Assembly (NCBI GenBank): GCA_003314535.1
Contig: POSG01000005.1
Location: 145,739-209,738, forward strand
Direction of reading: 5' to 3'
Origin: Geobacter sp.
Lineage (GTDB): Bacteria; Desulfobacterota; Desulfuromonadia; Geobacterales; Geobacteraceae
DNA length: 64,000 nt
The notes under the pieces were generated by a model. That model was not told where the DNA came from and made no database searches. It was given only the letters and a program-made list of their open reading frames with translations. This document shows, in pieces, positions 17,579 through 29,593 of the stretch. How positions within the stretch are numbered: position 1 is the stretch's first letter; each line of letters opens with the position of its first letter. Both the position numbers and the translations under genes were made by a program.

Positions 17579-19174
17579 CTAGACCGTGCCCTCGGACCGG
17601 TTTCGTTTCACTGCCGGCAACCATAGCGTAAATTTGGTTCCTACTGACAAGGCGCTCTCCACGGTGATCCTGCCGCCCATCGAATCAACGATCCGTGCGG
17701 TAACCGCCAGACCGAGGCCGGTACCTTTTCCCGGTTCCTTGGTGGTAAAAAAAGGATCGAAAATCCTCTCCAGGTTTTCCGGGGCGATACCGGCTCCGTT
17801 GTCGCCCACTTCTATCCTGACGTATTCCACACTTTCACGAGGATTGATGGCTGCACTGAAAGCACCACGGAAATCGTCCCTGCGCCTCCCCCTTATTGCC
17901 TTCGTGGAAATCTTCCGCATTTCTGCCGAAGGGGATGCATTTTCCGCAGACACGCGTACCGAGAGGGCGCCACCCCCAGGCATGGCGTCACGGGCATTTA
18001 TGAACAGGTTTATGAAAACCTGCTGCAACTGGTGACGGTCGGCATTCAGCAGGGGCACCCCGTCACCGAACACGAGAGAAGTCACCACATTCTTGAATAC
18101 ACCCTGGCCCTCCATCATTTCCATGCAGTGCCGCAGCAACTCGGCTGCATCCACGGCTTCCCGCTCCGAGGAAGTCGGACGGGCATAATCCAGCAAACCG
18201 CGAATAATCCGGTCGATGCGGGTCGCCTCTTCCTCGATCCTCCCGAGATAATCGCTCTTCTCCGGGTCCGAAGCCAGTTCTTCCTTCAGGATACCGGCGT
18301 AGCCGAGAATTGCGGCCAGCGGGGTGCCGATTTCATGGGCTGTGCCTGCGGCAAGCAACCCTACTGAAGCCATCTTCTCGGAACGGACCGATTCCTCGCG
18401 AGCCGATTCCAATTCGCTGTTTATGCGCTCCAGCGCCCTGATGTTGCCTTCGGCTTCATCCCTTTTCTGGCGCAGCGTTCTTGCCATGCAGTTGAAGGAT
18501 TCCGCCAGTTCGGCCAGTTCCAGGGTCCCATGCACCGGAACCCTGCAGTCGAGGTCGCCTTTTTCGATCCTGACAGTTGCCGCCAGCAGCCTCCTTATCG
18601 GGCTGACGATAAGACGGGTCAGGACCGAGGCTCCGAGCCCCAGGAGCAGGAGGAAGTCCAGGATGAAATACACCATGAACATCTGGCGTGAACGGGCCAG
18701 GCGACCGTACTCAGGAACGAGAGAGAATGACATGCTTACTGCGCCGTCAATTGATTCACCGTTTCGGATGGGGGCATAACGCGAGATGACGAGCCCGTTC
18801 TCGGAGTATGCCGCGCACTCCGCTCCTGTCCGCAAAACGTCCCTGAGCCGGGAGTCTACGGTGCTGTTTTTCGCGTTACGGTACACCTCCCGGCCATTTC
18901 GGTCCACTACGATGATCCCCCTGAAACCCTTTTCAGTGGCCAGCCGGTCCGCGAAGCGGTCCGCCCCCGGCGGAGTCCGACCGTCCTGGAATCCGGGGGT
19001 GAGGAGATGTACGTATGAGGACAGAAGCAGGCGCGCCGCATCACTTTTCTGGGAAAGAAGATCGTTTTCAGCCGTCTTGAAAGAAATCAGGCTGAGGAGC
19101 AGCCAGGTGAGAATCAACAGCAAGGAGAGTGACGTCAGTATCGCAAAGGTCAGACCGAACCTGAAAGTCTTCAT
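17579..19174 (-). CDS. Membrane sensor histidine kinase, partner of the sigma54 regulator
   Basis: The 531 residues comprise membrane helix 1 (about 8-30), a periplasmic sensor region (about 31-160), membrane helix 2 (about 163-185), a HAMP domain (IRRLLAATVRIEKGDLDCRV), a coiled coil, a HisKA domain with phospho-His in AAGTAHEIGTPLAAILGYA, and a HATPase domain with VGDNGAGIAPENLERIFDPF and GTGLGLAV. A basic insert in the ATPase domain (about residues 425-440, AIRGRRRDDF) is unusual. It starts 8 bp after pilD and ends about 50 bp before the regulator, forming a pilD-kinase-regulator operon. Confidence 0.9.
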   Translation of the reverse strand: MKTFRFGLTFAILTSLSLLLILTWLLLSLISFKTAENDLLSQKSDAARLLLSSYVHLLTPGFQDGRTPPGADRFADRLATEKGFRGIIVVDRNGREVYRNAKNSTVDSRLRDVLRTGAECAAYSENGLVISRYAPIRNGESIDGAVSMSFSLVPEYGRLARSRQMFMVYFILDFLLLLGLGASVLTRLIVSPIRRLLAATVRIEKGDLDCRVPVHGTLELAELAESFNCMARTLRQKRDEAEGNIRALERINSELESAREESVRSEKMASVGLLAAGTAHEIGTPLAAILGYAGILKEELASDPEKSDYLGRIEEEATRIDRIIRGLLDYARPTSSEREAVDAAELLRHCMEMMEGQGVFKNVVTSLVFGDGVPLLNADRHQLQQVFINLFINARDAMPGGGALSVRVSAENASPSAEMRKISTKAIRGRRRDDFRGAFSAAINPRESVEYVRIEVGDNGAGIAPENLERIFDPFFTTKEPGKGTGLGLAVTARIVDSMGGRITVESALSVGTKFTLWLPAVKRNRSEGTV

Positions 19175-19182
19175 GAAGCGTC

Positions 19183-19992
19183 CTACCCCCTGGGATTTCC
19201 CCCCAAACCGAGATACCAGTCAATGATCTGCCTGCCGAAGAAAATGAACATGAACGCGCCGAAAGCCAGGAACGGGCCGAAAGGGATGGAAAGCCGCGAG
19301 TCCTTGTGCCGTGCCAGCATCAGTGAAATTCCAACCCCCGAACCGACCAGCGAACTCAGGAATATTATGAAGGGAACCGCCCTCCAGCCCAGGAACGCGC
19401 CCATCATGGCCAGAAGCTTGATGTCGCCGCCCCCCATCCCCTCTTTGCGGGTTGCCAGCTGGTATCCGTATGCAACAAGCAGAAGGCTCCCCCCTCCGGC
19501 GACGATTCCTGTGAGGGATTCCTTCCAGCCGAGGATTTCATCCGGGCGGTACGGATTCGAGACGAAAAACGACAGGATGAAACCGAGAACAATGCCCGGC
19601 AGGCTTATTTCGTCAGGGATGATGCGATGCTCGAGGTCGATGAAAGTAACGACGACCAATGCCGCGCAGAAAAGGAACATGGCGAAGAAAGTGGCCGTGA
19701 ACTGGAACTTGAAGAAAAGCAGCAATGCAAGGAGGCCGGTGAGTAATTCGACAACGGGATAGCGCGGGGAGATTTTTCCCTTGCAGAAACGGCATTTTCC
19801 GCCCAGCAGAAGGAAACCGAAGATCGGGATGTTGTCATACCACGGGATGCGGCTGCCGCATCGGGGGCAACTTGAAGGAGGGAAAACGATCGACTGGCTG
19901 CGCGGAAGCCGGTAAATGCAAACATTCATGAAGGAACCGACAACTGAGCCGACCAGAAATACCATGAAAGACCAAAAAAGCAACGGAGTCAT
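19183..19992 (-). CDS. pilD: Prepilin leader peptidase/N-methyltransferase
   Basis: PilD removes prepilin leaders and N-methylates the new N-terminus at the inner membrane. The 269-residue protein has the start pattern GSVVGSFMNVCIYRLPR, the zinc-type motif CPRC...CRFC in the cytoplasmic loop (about residues 42-71), and the two catalytic aspartates in TFIDLEHRIIPDE and GGGDIKLL. About seven to eight membrane helices are predicted. It serves the pseudopilins encoded nearby. It is the first gene of the pilD-kinase-regulator group. Confidence 0.96.
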   Translation of the reverse strand: MTPLLFWSFMVFLVGSVVGSFMNVCIYRLPRSQSIVFPPSSCPRCGSRIPWYDNIPIFGFLLLGGKCRFCKGKISPRYPVVELLTGLLALLLFFKFQFTATFFAMFLFCAALVVVTFIDLEHRIIPDEISLPGIVLGFILSFFVSNPYRPDEILGWKESLTGIVAGGGSLLLVAYGYQLATRKEGMGGGDIKLLAMMGAFLGWRAVPFIIFLSSLVGSGVGISLMLARHKDSRLSIPFGPFLAFGAFMFIFFGRQIIDWYLGLGGNPRG

Positions 19993-20017
19993 CGGTTCCC
20001 CTGATAAATGTTCTCAT

Positions 20018-20074
20018 GTAGGGGCAGGCCTTGCGCCGGCCCTAAGAAAGGGCACCCGCAAGGGGTGCCCCTAC
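20018..20074. repeat. Inverted-repeat element, copy 2 (supplies a stop codon)
   Basis: A 57-bp relative of the element at 15079-15136: ends GTAGGGGCA / TGCCCCTAC, internal stems GGGCACCC/GGGGTGCCC and a GGCC-rich stem. It lies between valS and pilD. The TAG stop of valS (20071-20073) falls within its terminal inverted repeat, exactly as in copy 1. Confidence 0.85.
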
Positions 20075-22737
20075 GGTTTCAATTTCCTGATTTTTTCCAG
20101 GCTCTCCAGCAGAACCTGCCGTTTCTTCGTGAACTGCTCCAGCTTCTCCTTCTCCCCGGCAACCACCTTGGCAGGCGCCCGCCCCACAAAGTCGGGATTG
20201 TCCAGTTTCCTGCCGAGGAAATCGATGTCCTTATCGACCTTTCCTATTTCCTTCATCAGGCGCTTTTCTTCCTCTTCCACGTTGACCAAGCCCTTCAGAG
20301 GCACAACTATCCGCACATCTCCCGCAACCTGTACCGACGAATCGGTCGGGCTCTCCAGGGACATGCCAATGGTCAACTCGGACAGGCGTGCCAGGGCTGT
20401 TACATACCCGCGGTTTCTTTCCAGTACTTCAAGGCTTTCCGTGGTCGAGCAATCGAGCATTGCCGCAATTTCCCTGCTTGGTGGGACCTCCACCTCTCCC
20501 CTTATGTTGCGGATCCCCCTGATGGCTTCCATCACCAGATCCATCTCCCTGGCGCCGGCGGCAAAACCGGACCAAGCTTCGCGCGGTATAGGGTAGGAAG
20601 CGGTCATTATAGTCGGAGTCGGCCGCTCGCCCGGCAGGCTTTGCCAGATTTCCTCGGTTATGAACGGCATGAAGGGATGCAAAAGCCGCAGGAGGTTCTC
20701 CAATACCGTCCACAGGACGAAGCGGGCAGCAGCCTTTCTTTCCGGGCTCCCCTTGTAGAGGTCCTCCTTCACCAGCTCGATATACCAGTCGCAGAACTCG
20801 CTCCAGGTGAAGCGGTAAAGTGAAGACGCAGCGTCATTGAAACGGAAACCCGAAAGCGCTGAATCGGTCTCCCCTGCCGTTTCACCAAGGCGGAACAGTA
20901 TCCAGCGATCCGCATTCGACAGCTCCAGGTCGTCCAGGCACATGGCGTCCGGCTCGAAATCCTGCAGATTCATCAGGGTGAAGCGGGACGCATTCCAGAT
21001 CTTGTTTGCAAAGTTCCGGTAGCCTGCGATGCGCTCCTCCGCCAGCTTTATATCGCGCCCCTGGGCTGCAAAGGCGGCAAGGGTGAAGCGGAAGGCATCA
21101 GCGCCATATTCGTCGATGACTGTAAGCGGATCTATGACATTGCCCCGAGACTTGCTCATCTTCTGGCCCTGGGAGTCACGCACCAGCGCATGGATGTATA
21201 CGTCGCGGAAAGGGACGTCCTCCATGAAATGCAGTCCCATCATCATCATCCTGGCCACCCAGAAAAAGAGGATGTCGAAGCCGGTCACGAGGCAGGCCGT
21301 CGGGTAGAACGCCTCCAGCTCGGGAGTCCGCTCGGGCCACCCCATGGTGGAAAAGGGCCAGAGGGCCGACGAAAACCAGGTGTCCAGGACATCGGTTTCC
21401 TGGCGGATCTCGTCGCTGCCGCAGGATACGCAGCAGGAAGGATCCTGCTTGGCGACGGTCACCTCGCCGCAGTGGTCGCAGTACCAGGCGGGAATCCTGT
21501 GCCCCCACCATATCTGGCGCGAGATGCACCAGTCGCGGATGTTTTCCATCCATTCATAGTAGGTGTTCTCCCACTGCTGGGGGACTATCCGCGTCCGGCC
21601 GCCGCGGACGGCGGCAATGGCCTGTTCCGCCAGCGGGCCCACTTTCACGTACCACTGGAGCGAAAGGTACGGCTCTACCGTGGTCTTGCACCGGTAGCAC
21701 CCACCCACCGCCAGCGTATGGGCCTCTATCTTCTCCAGGAGCCCTTTTTCCTCGAGGTCCGACAGCACCTTCTTGCGTGCAGCGAACCGGTCGAGCCCCT
21801 CGTACTGGTGCCCGGCCGAATTGATGATTCCCGATTCGTCGAAAACGTTTATCAGATCAAGCCCATGGCGCCTGCCCACCTCGAAATCGTTGAAATCGTG
21901 GGCGGGGGTGATTTTCACCACCCCGGTCCCGAACTCCATGTCGACGTATTCATCGCCAATGATGGGAATTACACGGTTGACCAGCGGAAGGACCACGCTA
22001 CGCCCTATCAGGTCGCGGTAACGTTCATCAGATGGGTTGACCGCGACTGCAGTGTCGCCCAGCATGGTCTCCGGACGTGTGGTTGCGACAACCAGGAACC
22101 TGTCCGAGCCCTCGATGGGATACCGTAGATGCCACAGGCTGCCCTGCTGCTCTTCGTGCTCCACCTCTATATCGGAGAGGGCGGTATGGCAGCGGGGGCA
22201 CCAGTTGATGAGCCTGTTGTCCCGGTAAATCAGGCCTTCCTCGTAAAGCCTCACGAAAACCTCGCGGACCGCTTTTGAAAGGCCTTCATCCATGGTGAAC
22301 CGCTCGCGCTCCCAGTCGCAGGACGCGCCAAGGCGCTTCAGTTGCCCGATGATCTGGCCGCCCGATTCTCCCTTCCATTTCCAGACCCTTTCGATAAAGG
22401 TATCGCGGCCGATTTCGTGCCTGCTGGACCCCTCGGCTGCAAGCTGCCGCTCGACCACATTCTGTGTGGCTATGCCTGCATGGTCGGTTCCCGGCATCCA
22501 GAGCACGTTGGCGCCGGACATGCGCTTCCATCGGCAGAGTATGTCCTGCAGGGTGTTGTTGAGGGCATGCCCCATGTGGAGGACGCCGGTGATATTGGGC
22601 GGCGGGATGACGATGCTGTAAGGGACTTTATCGGAAGGAAGCGAAGCATGGAAGTAACCGCGCCGCTCCCATTCGGGATACCATTTCTCTTCTACCGATC
22701 TCGGTTCGTAAACCTTTTCAAGATCTCTGTTCGACAT
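20071..22737 (-). CDS. valS: Valine--tRNA ligase
   Basis: ValS charges tRNA-Val and edits mischarged threonine. ATG at 22737, preceded by AGAGGTG, gives 888 residues, the usual size. The HIGH-type motif is seen in PPNITGVLHMGHAL, the KMSKS motif in GQKMSKSRGNVIDPL, the CP1 editing domain with TTRPETMLGDTAVAVNP, and the C-terminal coiled-coil arm of ValS at about 820-888. A zinc-type CxxC pair (CDHCGE...CCVSC) sits in the insertion near residue 420-445. The stop codon is provided by an inverted-repeat element. No T-box leader is seen. Confidence 0.97.
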   Translation of the reverse strand: MSNRDLEKVYEPRSVEEKWYPEWERRGYFHASLPSDKVPYSIVIPPPNITGVLHMGHALNNTLQDILCRWKRMSGANVLWMPGTDHAGIATQNVVERQLAAEGSSRHEIGRDTFIERVWKWKGESGGQIIGQLKRLGASCDWERERFTMDEGLSKAVREVFVRLYEEGLIYRDNRLINWCPRCHTALSDIEVEHEEQQGSLWHLRYPIEGSDRFLVVATTRPETMLGDTAVAVNPSDERYRDLIGRSVVLPLVNRVIPIIGDEYVDMEFGTGVVKITPAHDFNDFEVGRRHGLDLINVFDESGIINSAGHQYEGLDRFAARKKVLSDLEEKGLLEKIEAHTLAVGGCYRCKTTVEPYLSLQWYVKVGPLAEQAIAAVRGGRTRIVPQQWENTYYEWMENIRDWCISRQIWWGHRIPAWYCDHCGEVTVAKQDPSCCVSCGSDEIRQETDVLDTWFSSALWPFSTMGWPERTPELEAFYPTACLVTGFDILFFWVARMMMMGLHFMEDVPFRDVYIHALVRDSQGQKMSKSRGNVIDPLTVIDEYGADAFRFTLAAFAAQGRDIKLAEERIAGYRNFANKIWNASRFTLMNLQDFEPDAMCLDDLELSNADRWILFRLGETAGETDSALSGFRFNDAASSLYRFTWSEFCDWYIELVKEDLYKGSPERKAAARFVLWTVLENLLRLLHPFMPFITEEIWQSLPGERPTPTIMTASYPIPREAWSGFAAGAREMDLVMEAIRGIRNIRGEVEVPPSREIAAMLDCSTTESLEVLERNRGYVTALARLSELTIGMSLESPTDSSVQVAGDVRIVVPLKGLVNVEEEEKRLMKEIGKVDKDIDFLGRKLDNPDFVGRAPAKVVAGEKEKLEQFTKKRQVLLESLEKIRKLKP

Positions 22738-22781
22738 GAACTGCACCTCTGTTGGCATGCCCGCGGAAGCGGGCGGAAAAT

Positions 22782-22807
22782 AAAATGGGGATATGCATCC
22801 CCATTTT
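22782..22807 (-). terminator. Rho-independent terminator of receiver-protein gene
   Basis: An 11-bp perfect stem (AAAATGGGGAT / ATCCCCATTTT) with a 4-base loop, followed on the minus strand by TTTTATTTT. It lies 48 bp downstream of the receiver-protein stop and upstream of valS, separating the two transcripts. Confidence 0.8.
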
Positions 22808-22854
22808 GACCTCCTATCGGACAGCGGCTCCGGAACGATTCGGAGCGCCGGCAA

Positions 22855-24108
22855 TCAACGGCCGATACCTTCCTTGATTTTTCTGATCTCCTCGCGGATT
22901 ATTGTCTCGGCAAGGTCGGGAACCACGTCCCAGGCAATCTTTTCTATAATCTCGCGGGAGACTTTCGATATAACCGCAGCCAGCTGATCTTCTGAAAGAG
23001 TCATGGGCGCGGCTTCTCCGGCAGGAGTTGCGACAGCCGGCGCCGGCTCGACATCGGCAAAGGATTCGGAAACGGGCACATATGCGTCTTCCGGTGCAAA
23101 ATCGGGTTCGGGCCCGGCATCGGGCAGAGCGGCATCAGCCGGCAATTTGAACTCGTGGAAATCGGTTTCCGCCGTCTCGAGTGAAGGCGAAACAGTCATA
23201 GTCTCCGAAACTTCGCCAAGACGGATTTTTTCACCGGCAAGCGGCTCGACGGCGGATATGGCGCTCATTTCATCCACTGCTGCCGGTTCCACAAAGTGTT
23301 CGGGTTCTTCGAACCCGATCTCCGCGACATCCACCGGTTCCTCCACCTGGGCTGCTGATTCGACTTCCTCGACCATGCTGGCGAGCTCCTCATCCTCTTC
23401 CTCGAGTGCTTCGCCATAGCAGATCTGCTCATCATCCCCGAAAGTCCCCCACGGATCATCGTCAGGGCTGGCCTCCACGATATCCACCGATGTCAGGACA
23501 ATTACGCCTTCGGGACCTGTGCCTGCATCAAGAGGAGCCAGCGCCTCGACCTGGGGCACGGATTCCGCTGCTTTCATGCCGCCGGTCTCTTCCGATCCAA
23601 GATGAATGAAGCCCCTGAAAGGCTCTATGAGGTTTGCCGGAGTAGAGACATCAGCAACATTCTCTTCCTCAGGAGGCATCCCGGCAAACGGCGGCTCGGC
23701 TTCCTCAGCAATTGCCGGCGCGGCCATGGACCTCGACGCCCCCAATTCCAGCAGGGCATGCACCTTTTCCAGAAGATTCTGGGATTCGAACGGCTTCGTG
23801 ATATGTTCATCGATGCCGCTGGTTCGGGCTTTTTCTTCTTCAAACGGCTCGAATGCGCCTACCAGCAGCAGGAGAGGAGTATTCTTCAGGGCGGGGTCGC
23901 GGCGTATTTCCGCGCAGACATCATAACCGCTCATGTCAGGCATAAGCGCGTCCACGAGCATCACCGACGGCTTGAGTTCCCGTGCCTTCTCCAACGCGGA
24001 ATTCCCATTGTCCACCACAACCAGTTCATAGTCCTCATTGGCAAAAATGATGCCGACCACTTTCTGTATGGTTATGCTGTCATCAGCGAGCAGAACTGTA
24101 GTACCCAT
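22855..24108 (-). CDS. Receiver-domain protein with acidic linker
   Basis: ATG at 24108 has GGAGG upstream and gives 417 residues. The N-terminal 125 residues are a CheY-like receiver (VLLADDSITIQKVV; phospho-Asp in VMLVDALMPDMSGYDV; conserved Lys in HITKPFES). A long acidic, Ala/Pro/Glu-rich disordered region follows, then a C-terminal helical segment of about 45 residues (EIIEKIAWDVVPDLAETI) that is shared by similar receiver proteins in deltaproteobacteria. There is no DNA-binding or enzymatic output domain. Its function is unknown to me; it may be a localisation or scaffold protein. Confidence 0.85.
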   Translation of the reverse strand: MGTTVLLADDSITIQKVVGIIFANEDYELVVVDNGNSALEKARELKPSVMLVDALMPDMSGYDVCAEIRRDPALKNTPLLLLVGAFEPFEEEKARTSGIDEHITKPFESQNLLEKVHALLELGASRSMAAPAIAEEAEPPFAGMPPEEENVADVSTPANLIEPFRGFIHLGSEETGGMKAAESVPQVEALAPLDAGTGPEGVIVLTSVDIVEASPDDDPWGTFGDDEQICYGEALEEEDEELASMVEEVESAAQVEEPVDVAEIGFEEPEHFVEPAAVDEMSAISAVEPLAGEKIRLGEVSETMTVSPSLETAETDFHEFKLPADAALPDAGPEPDFAPEDAYVPVSESFADVEPAPAVATPAGEAAPMTLSEDQLAAVISKVSREIIEKIAWDVVPDLAETIIREEIRKIKEGIGR

Positions 24109-24186
24109 GGAAAATCCTCCGGAGGTAAAGATGGACAGCGGAAAAAACGGATCAGAAACGGGCAAGGGTCCGAATAAAACGCGAAA

Positions 24187-24215
24187 AAACTAGCATAATC
24201 CACATCATGTGTCAA
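24187..24215 (-). promoter_or_regulatory. Sigma70-type promoter for receiver-protein gene
   Basis: TTGACA (24210-24215) and TAGTTT (24187-24192) on the minus strand are 17 bp apart, about 80 bp before the start at 24108. The -35 overlaps the stop codon region of the upstream serine hydrolase gene. Confidence 0.6.
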
Positions 24216-25420
24216 GGTTTTTGCCGAGCGACGGGTCTTTCGCGTTTATAGCGGCCACCCGCGTTTCCATGATCGTGTAATATTCTGGCGGCAAGGGTCG
24301 AGATGCTGCTTCGCAGGCGTCCGAAATCCCTGACCCGCCGGTAATCGCTTCGCGAAGTCAAGAGAACCACGAACAGGTCCGATTCCGGGTCTATCCAGAC
24401 GGAACAGCCGGAATAGCCGGTATGGCCGAATGATGCCGATGAGAAACCGTTCCCCCTCGGTGATGAGTATGGAGACAGGATGTCCCAGCCGAGTCCCCTG
24501 ACGATGCGACCCTGCTGGAAATAAAAGGGAGAGGCCATCTGCTGCACCGCCCATGGGGAGAAGACCCTTCTGCCTTCCAGTTCCCCTCCCCTGAGCAGCA
24601 TCCGGCAGAAACGCGCCAGGTCGGTGGCACTGCCGAACAGGCCGGCATGACCGGCGCTCCCTCCCAGTGCGCCGGCATTCAGGTCCTGAACCTTGCCATG
24701 GAGAATTTCGCCTGAATCGGCGATAGTAGCGGCGCATCTTGAGCGAAGTGATTCCGGGGGGTTGAATCCCGCGGTTGTCATGCCGAGTGGAAGCAGGATA
24801 TGCTCGGCCGCATATTTGTCGAGCGACTGGCCTGTCGCCCTGTGGACCAGTTCGCCAAGGAGGATGAAATTGATGTCGGCATAACGGAACCTGCTGCCGG
24901 GCCTGCTCTTCAGTTCCTCATCCGCTGCCTGGCGGATGTCAGCCTGGATGGTGCGGGCAGGGGGCAGGGAAACGTCATGCAGGCCGGAGGTATGGGTAAG
25001 GAGGTTAAGCAGAAGCAGGTCATCCTTGCCCTTGCCCATGAATTCCGGAAACCATTTTTCAACCGGGTCCAGGAGGTTGAGAACCCCTTCGTCCGCCAGC
25101 TTCATGATTGCCGGGGCCGTAGCAATGACCTTGGTGAGAGACGCAAGATCAAATATCGTGTCCGCAATGATTGCGGGAGCGTCAGCCGCCGGGGACATTC
25201 TGCCGTACGCTCTGACGAACAGATCCCCATAGCTGTCACCGACAAGAACCACGCCACCGCTGATAAGACCGGATGCAATGGCGCCTTTCATGACGCAATC
25301 GATACTGTCGGCATGTAACAGTTCTTCCAGAGGGTCGTCCAACGCCGGAACGGGAGTACTCGTGAAAAGCAGTGCAGCAAGCAGGAAAAGGAGATATTTG
25401 GCAGCGGTCCTTTGCGACAT
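24212..25420 (-). CDS. Serine hydrolase of the beta-lactamase/penicillin-binding family
   Basis: The 402-residue protein has a signal peptide (about 1-26). The beta-lactamase class C fold motifs are visible: SLTK (nucleophile Ser and Lys, about residue 94), YADINF (the YxN element, about 180) and FGHTGYSGC near 330 in place of the KTG box. These suit an esterase, D-amino-acid hydrolase or peptidoglycan-modifying enzyme rather than a true antibiotic-resistance enzyme. It acts outside the cytoplasm. It lies 11 bp after argJ and is probably co-transcribed with it. Confidence 0.87.
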   Translation of the reverse strand: MSQRTAAKYLLFLLAALLFTSTPVPALDDPLEELLHADSIDCVMKGAIASGLISGGVVLVGDSYGDLFVRAYGRMSPAADAPAIIADTIFDLASLTKVIATAPAIMKLADEGVLNLLDPVEKWFPEFMGKGKDDLLLLNLLTHTSGLHDVSLPPARTIQADIRQAADEELKSRPGSRFRYADINFILLGELVHRATGQSLDKYAAEHILLPLGMTTAGFNPPESLRSRCAATIADSGEILHGKVQDLNAGALGGSAGHAGLFGSATDLARFCRMLLRGGELEGRRVFSPWAVQQMASPFYFQQGRIVRGLGWDILSPYSSPRGNGFSSASFGHTGYSGCSVWIDPESDLFVVLLTSRSDYRRVRDFGRLRSSISTLAARILHDHGNAGGRYKRERPVARQKP

Positions 25421-25431
25421 CTCAGCCCGTT

Positions 25432-26646
25432 TCAGGTCCGATAGTCGGCGTTTATCGACACGTAATCGTGGGAAAGGTCACTGGTATAGACCAAGGCGCT
25501 CCCCTCGCCGAGCTTCAGGTCAATCGTAACTGAAAACTTCCTTTTCTTCAGTATTTCAGTGCCTCTCGCTTCGGCGTCACCGCCGGCGAAGACACCATCC
25601 TTCACCATCTGGACATCATCGAAATATAGGCTGGCCCTGTCCTGGTCTATTTCCGCGCCGGAATAGCCGACCGCCGCAAGGATCCGCCCCCAGTTGGCAT
25701 CCTGGCCGAAGAAGGCAGTCTTCACCAGCGATGAATTGGCAACTGCCATGGCAGCCTTTTTCGCGTCCGCGGTACTGACTGCTCCGCGGATATTGATCTC
25801 GACCATCTTGGTCGCCCCTTCCCCGTCGAGGACGATCTGCTTCGCCAGGCAGAGGAGGATATCGCCCAGCAGGGATTCGAACCTTTCAGCCTCCGGGGTC
25901 CCCTCGCATATCGGGGGGTTCCCCGCCATGCCGTTGGCCATCACGGAAGCCATGTCATTGGTGGAAGTATCTCCGTCGACAGTGATGATGTTGAAGGATA
26001 CATTCACGGCTTTCCTGAAAGCCTTGGTGAGGAATGCGGGCTCGACCGCTGCGTCGGTCACGACAAACGACAACATGGTGGCCATATTGGGCATGATCAT
26101 GCCCGATCCCTTGGCAACAGCGGAAATGGTGTACTTTACGCCGCCTGCCTCACCTGCCCTGGTTTCGAGCTTGGGAAAAGTGTCGGTCGTCATGATGGCT
26201 CGCGCGACATCTTCCATGGACCGGGAAGCGGCGCCGTGGACCAGGGCGGGAATCGCTGCACGCATCCTTTCCATCGGCAGCGGCTTGCCGATCACTCCGG
26301 TGGATGCCACCAGCACCAGGTCTTCGGCGATCCCGCACCCTTCCGCGACCAGCCTGGCCGTTTCCGCCGCATCCGCCATTCCCTGGCCGCCAGTGCAGGC
26401 ATTCGCATTTCCACTGTTGACCACCAGCGCCTGGGAAACACCTTCGGTCACACGCTCCAGGGAAAGGAGCACGGGCGCCGCCTTCACCCTGTTCGTGGTG
26501 AACACCGCTGCAGTGACAGTTGGCGCGTCGGAAAGAATCAGCGCCAGGTCCAGCCTGCCCGGCTTCTTTACCGCCGCCTCCACCGCCGAGAACCGGAACC
26601 CCTTGACACTCCCGCCGGAACCGCTTTCAAGCATTTCACATCCCAT
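25432..26646 (-). CDS. argJ: Bifunctional ornithine acetyltransferase / N-acetylglutamate synthase
   Basis: ArgJ recycles the acetyl group in arginine synthesis. The precursor self-cleaves before a threonine; that site is visible as DGEGATKMVEI. Other family blocks are KAAPVLLSLE, VNSGNANACTG and NMATMLSFVVTDA. ATG at 26646 (404 residues, AGAGGG upstream) is chosen over ATG 26685 because the latter lies inside a degenerate heptanucleotide repeat and would give an over-long N-terminus. Confidence 0.95.
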   Translation of the reverse strand: MGCEMLESGSGGSVKGFRFSAVEAAVKKPGRLDLALILSDAPTVTAAVFTTNRVKAAPVLLSLERVTEGVSQALVVNSGNANACTGGQGMADAAETARLVAEGCGIAEDLVLVASTGVIGKPLPMERMRAAIPALVHGAASRSMEDVARAIMTTDTFPKLETRAGEAGGVKYTISAVAKGSGMIMPNMATMLSFVVTDAAVEPAFLTKAFRKAVNVSFNIITVDGDTSTNDMASVMANGMAGNPPICEGTPEAERFESLLGDILLCLAKQIVLDGEGATKMVEINIRGAVSTADAKKAAMAVANSSLVKTAFFGQDANWGRILAAVGYSGAEIDQDRASLYFDDVQMVKDGVFAGGDAEARGTEILKKRKFSVTIDLKLGEGSALVYTSDLSHDYVSINADYRT

Positions 26647-26681
26647 CGCCACCAACCCTCTATTCTTGCCGTTTTCCTTTG

Positions 26682-26760
26682 GCATTTGGCTCTTAGCCTT
26701 TAGCTTTGCCTATTGCCTATCGCCTATCGCCCATTGCCTATTGCCCAGTGCCTTGTGCCT
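26682..26760. repeat. Tandem heptanucleotide repeat
   Basis: From 26708 to 26756 seven consecutive 7-bp units of the type GCCTATT/GCCTATC/GCCCATT occur without interruption, flanked at 26682-26707 by more diverged units (GCATTTG, GCTCTTA, GCCTTTA). It fills the gap between the secA stop and argJ start. No gene is present. Confidence 0.85.
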
Positions 26761-26767
26761 GCCTTAA

Positions 26768-29458
<2,691 letters not shown>

Positions 29459-29563
29459 GACTGGAAAATCTCCTGACTATTACAGATTGGAATACAATAA
29501 CATCACAAGGTAGCACACTGGGATAAATTGCTCAACAGAAAAGGGTGTGAACTGCCTGTGGGA

Positions 29564-29593
29564 GAGATGGAGGCGGGAAGCCCGCCTCATCTC
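29564..29593 (-). terminator. Hairpin at the end of lon
   Basis: An inverted repeat (GAGATG-AGGCGGG type arms with a single bulge, loop of 3) overlaps the lon stop codon and extends downstream. No strong T-run follows, so it may act as a transcript-end stem or a weak terminator before secA. Confidence 0.5.

Noticed and set aside
25278..26767. Plus-strand open frame of 357 codons opposite argJ
   Set aside because: Antisense shadow; the minus strand encodes a complete ArgJ with its cleavage site.
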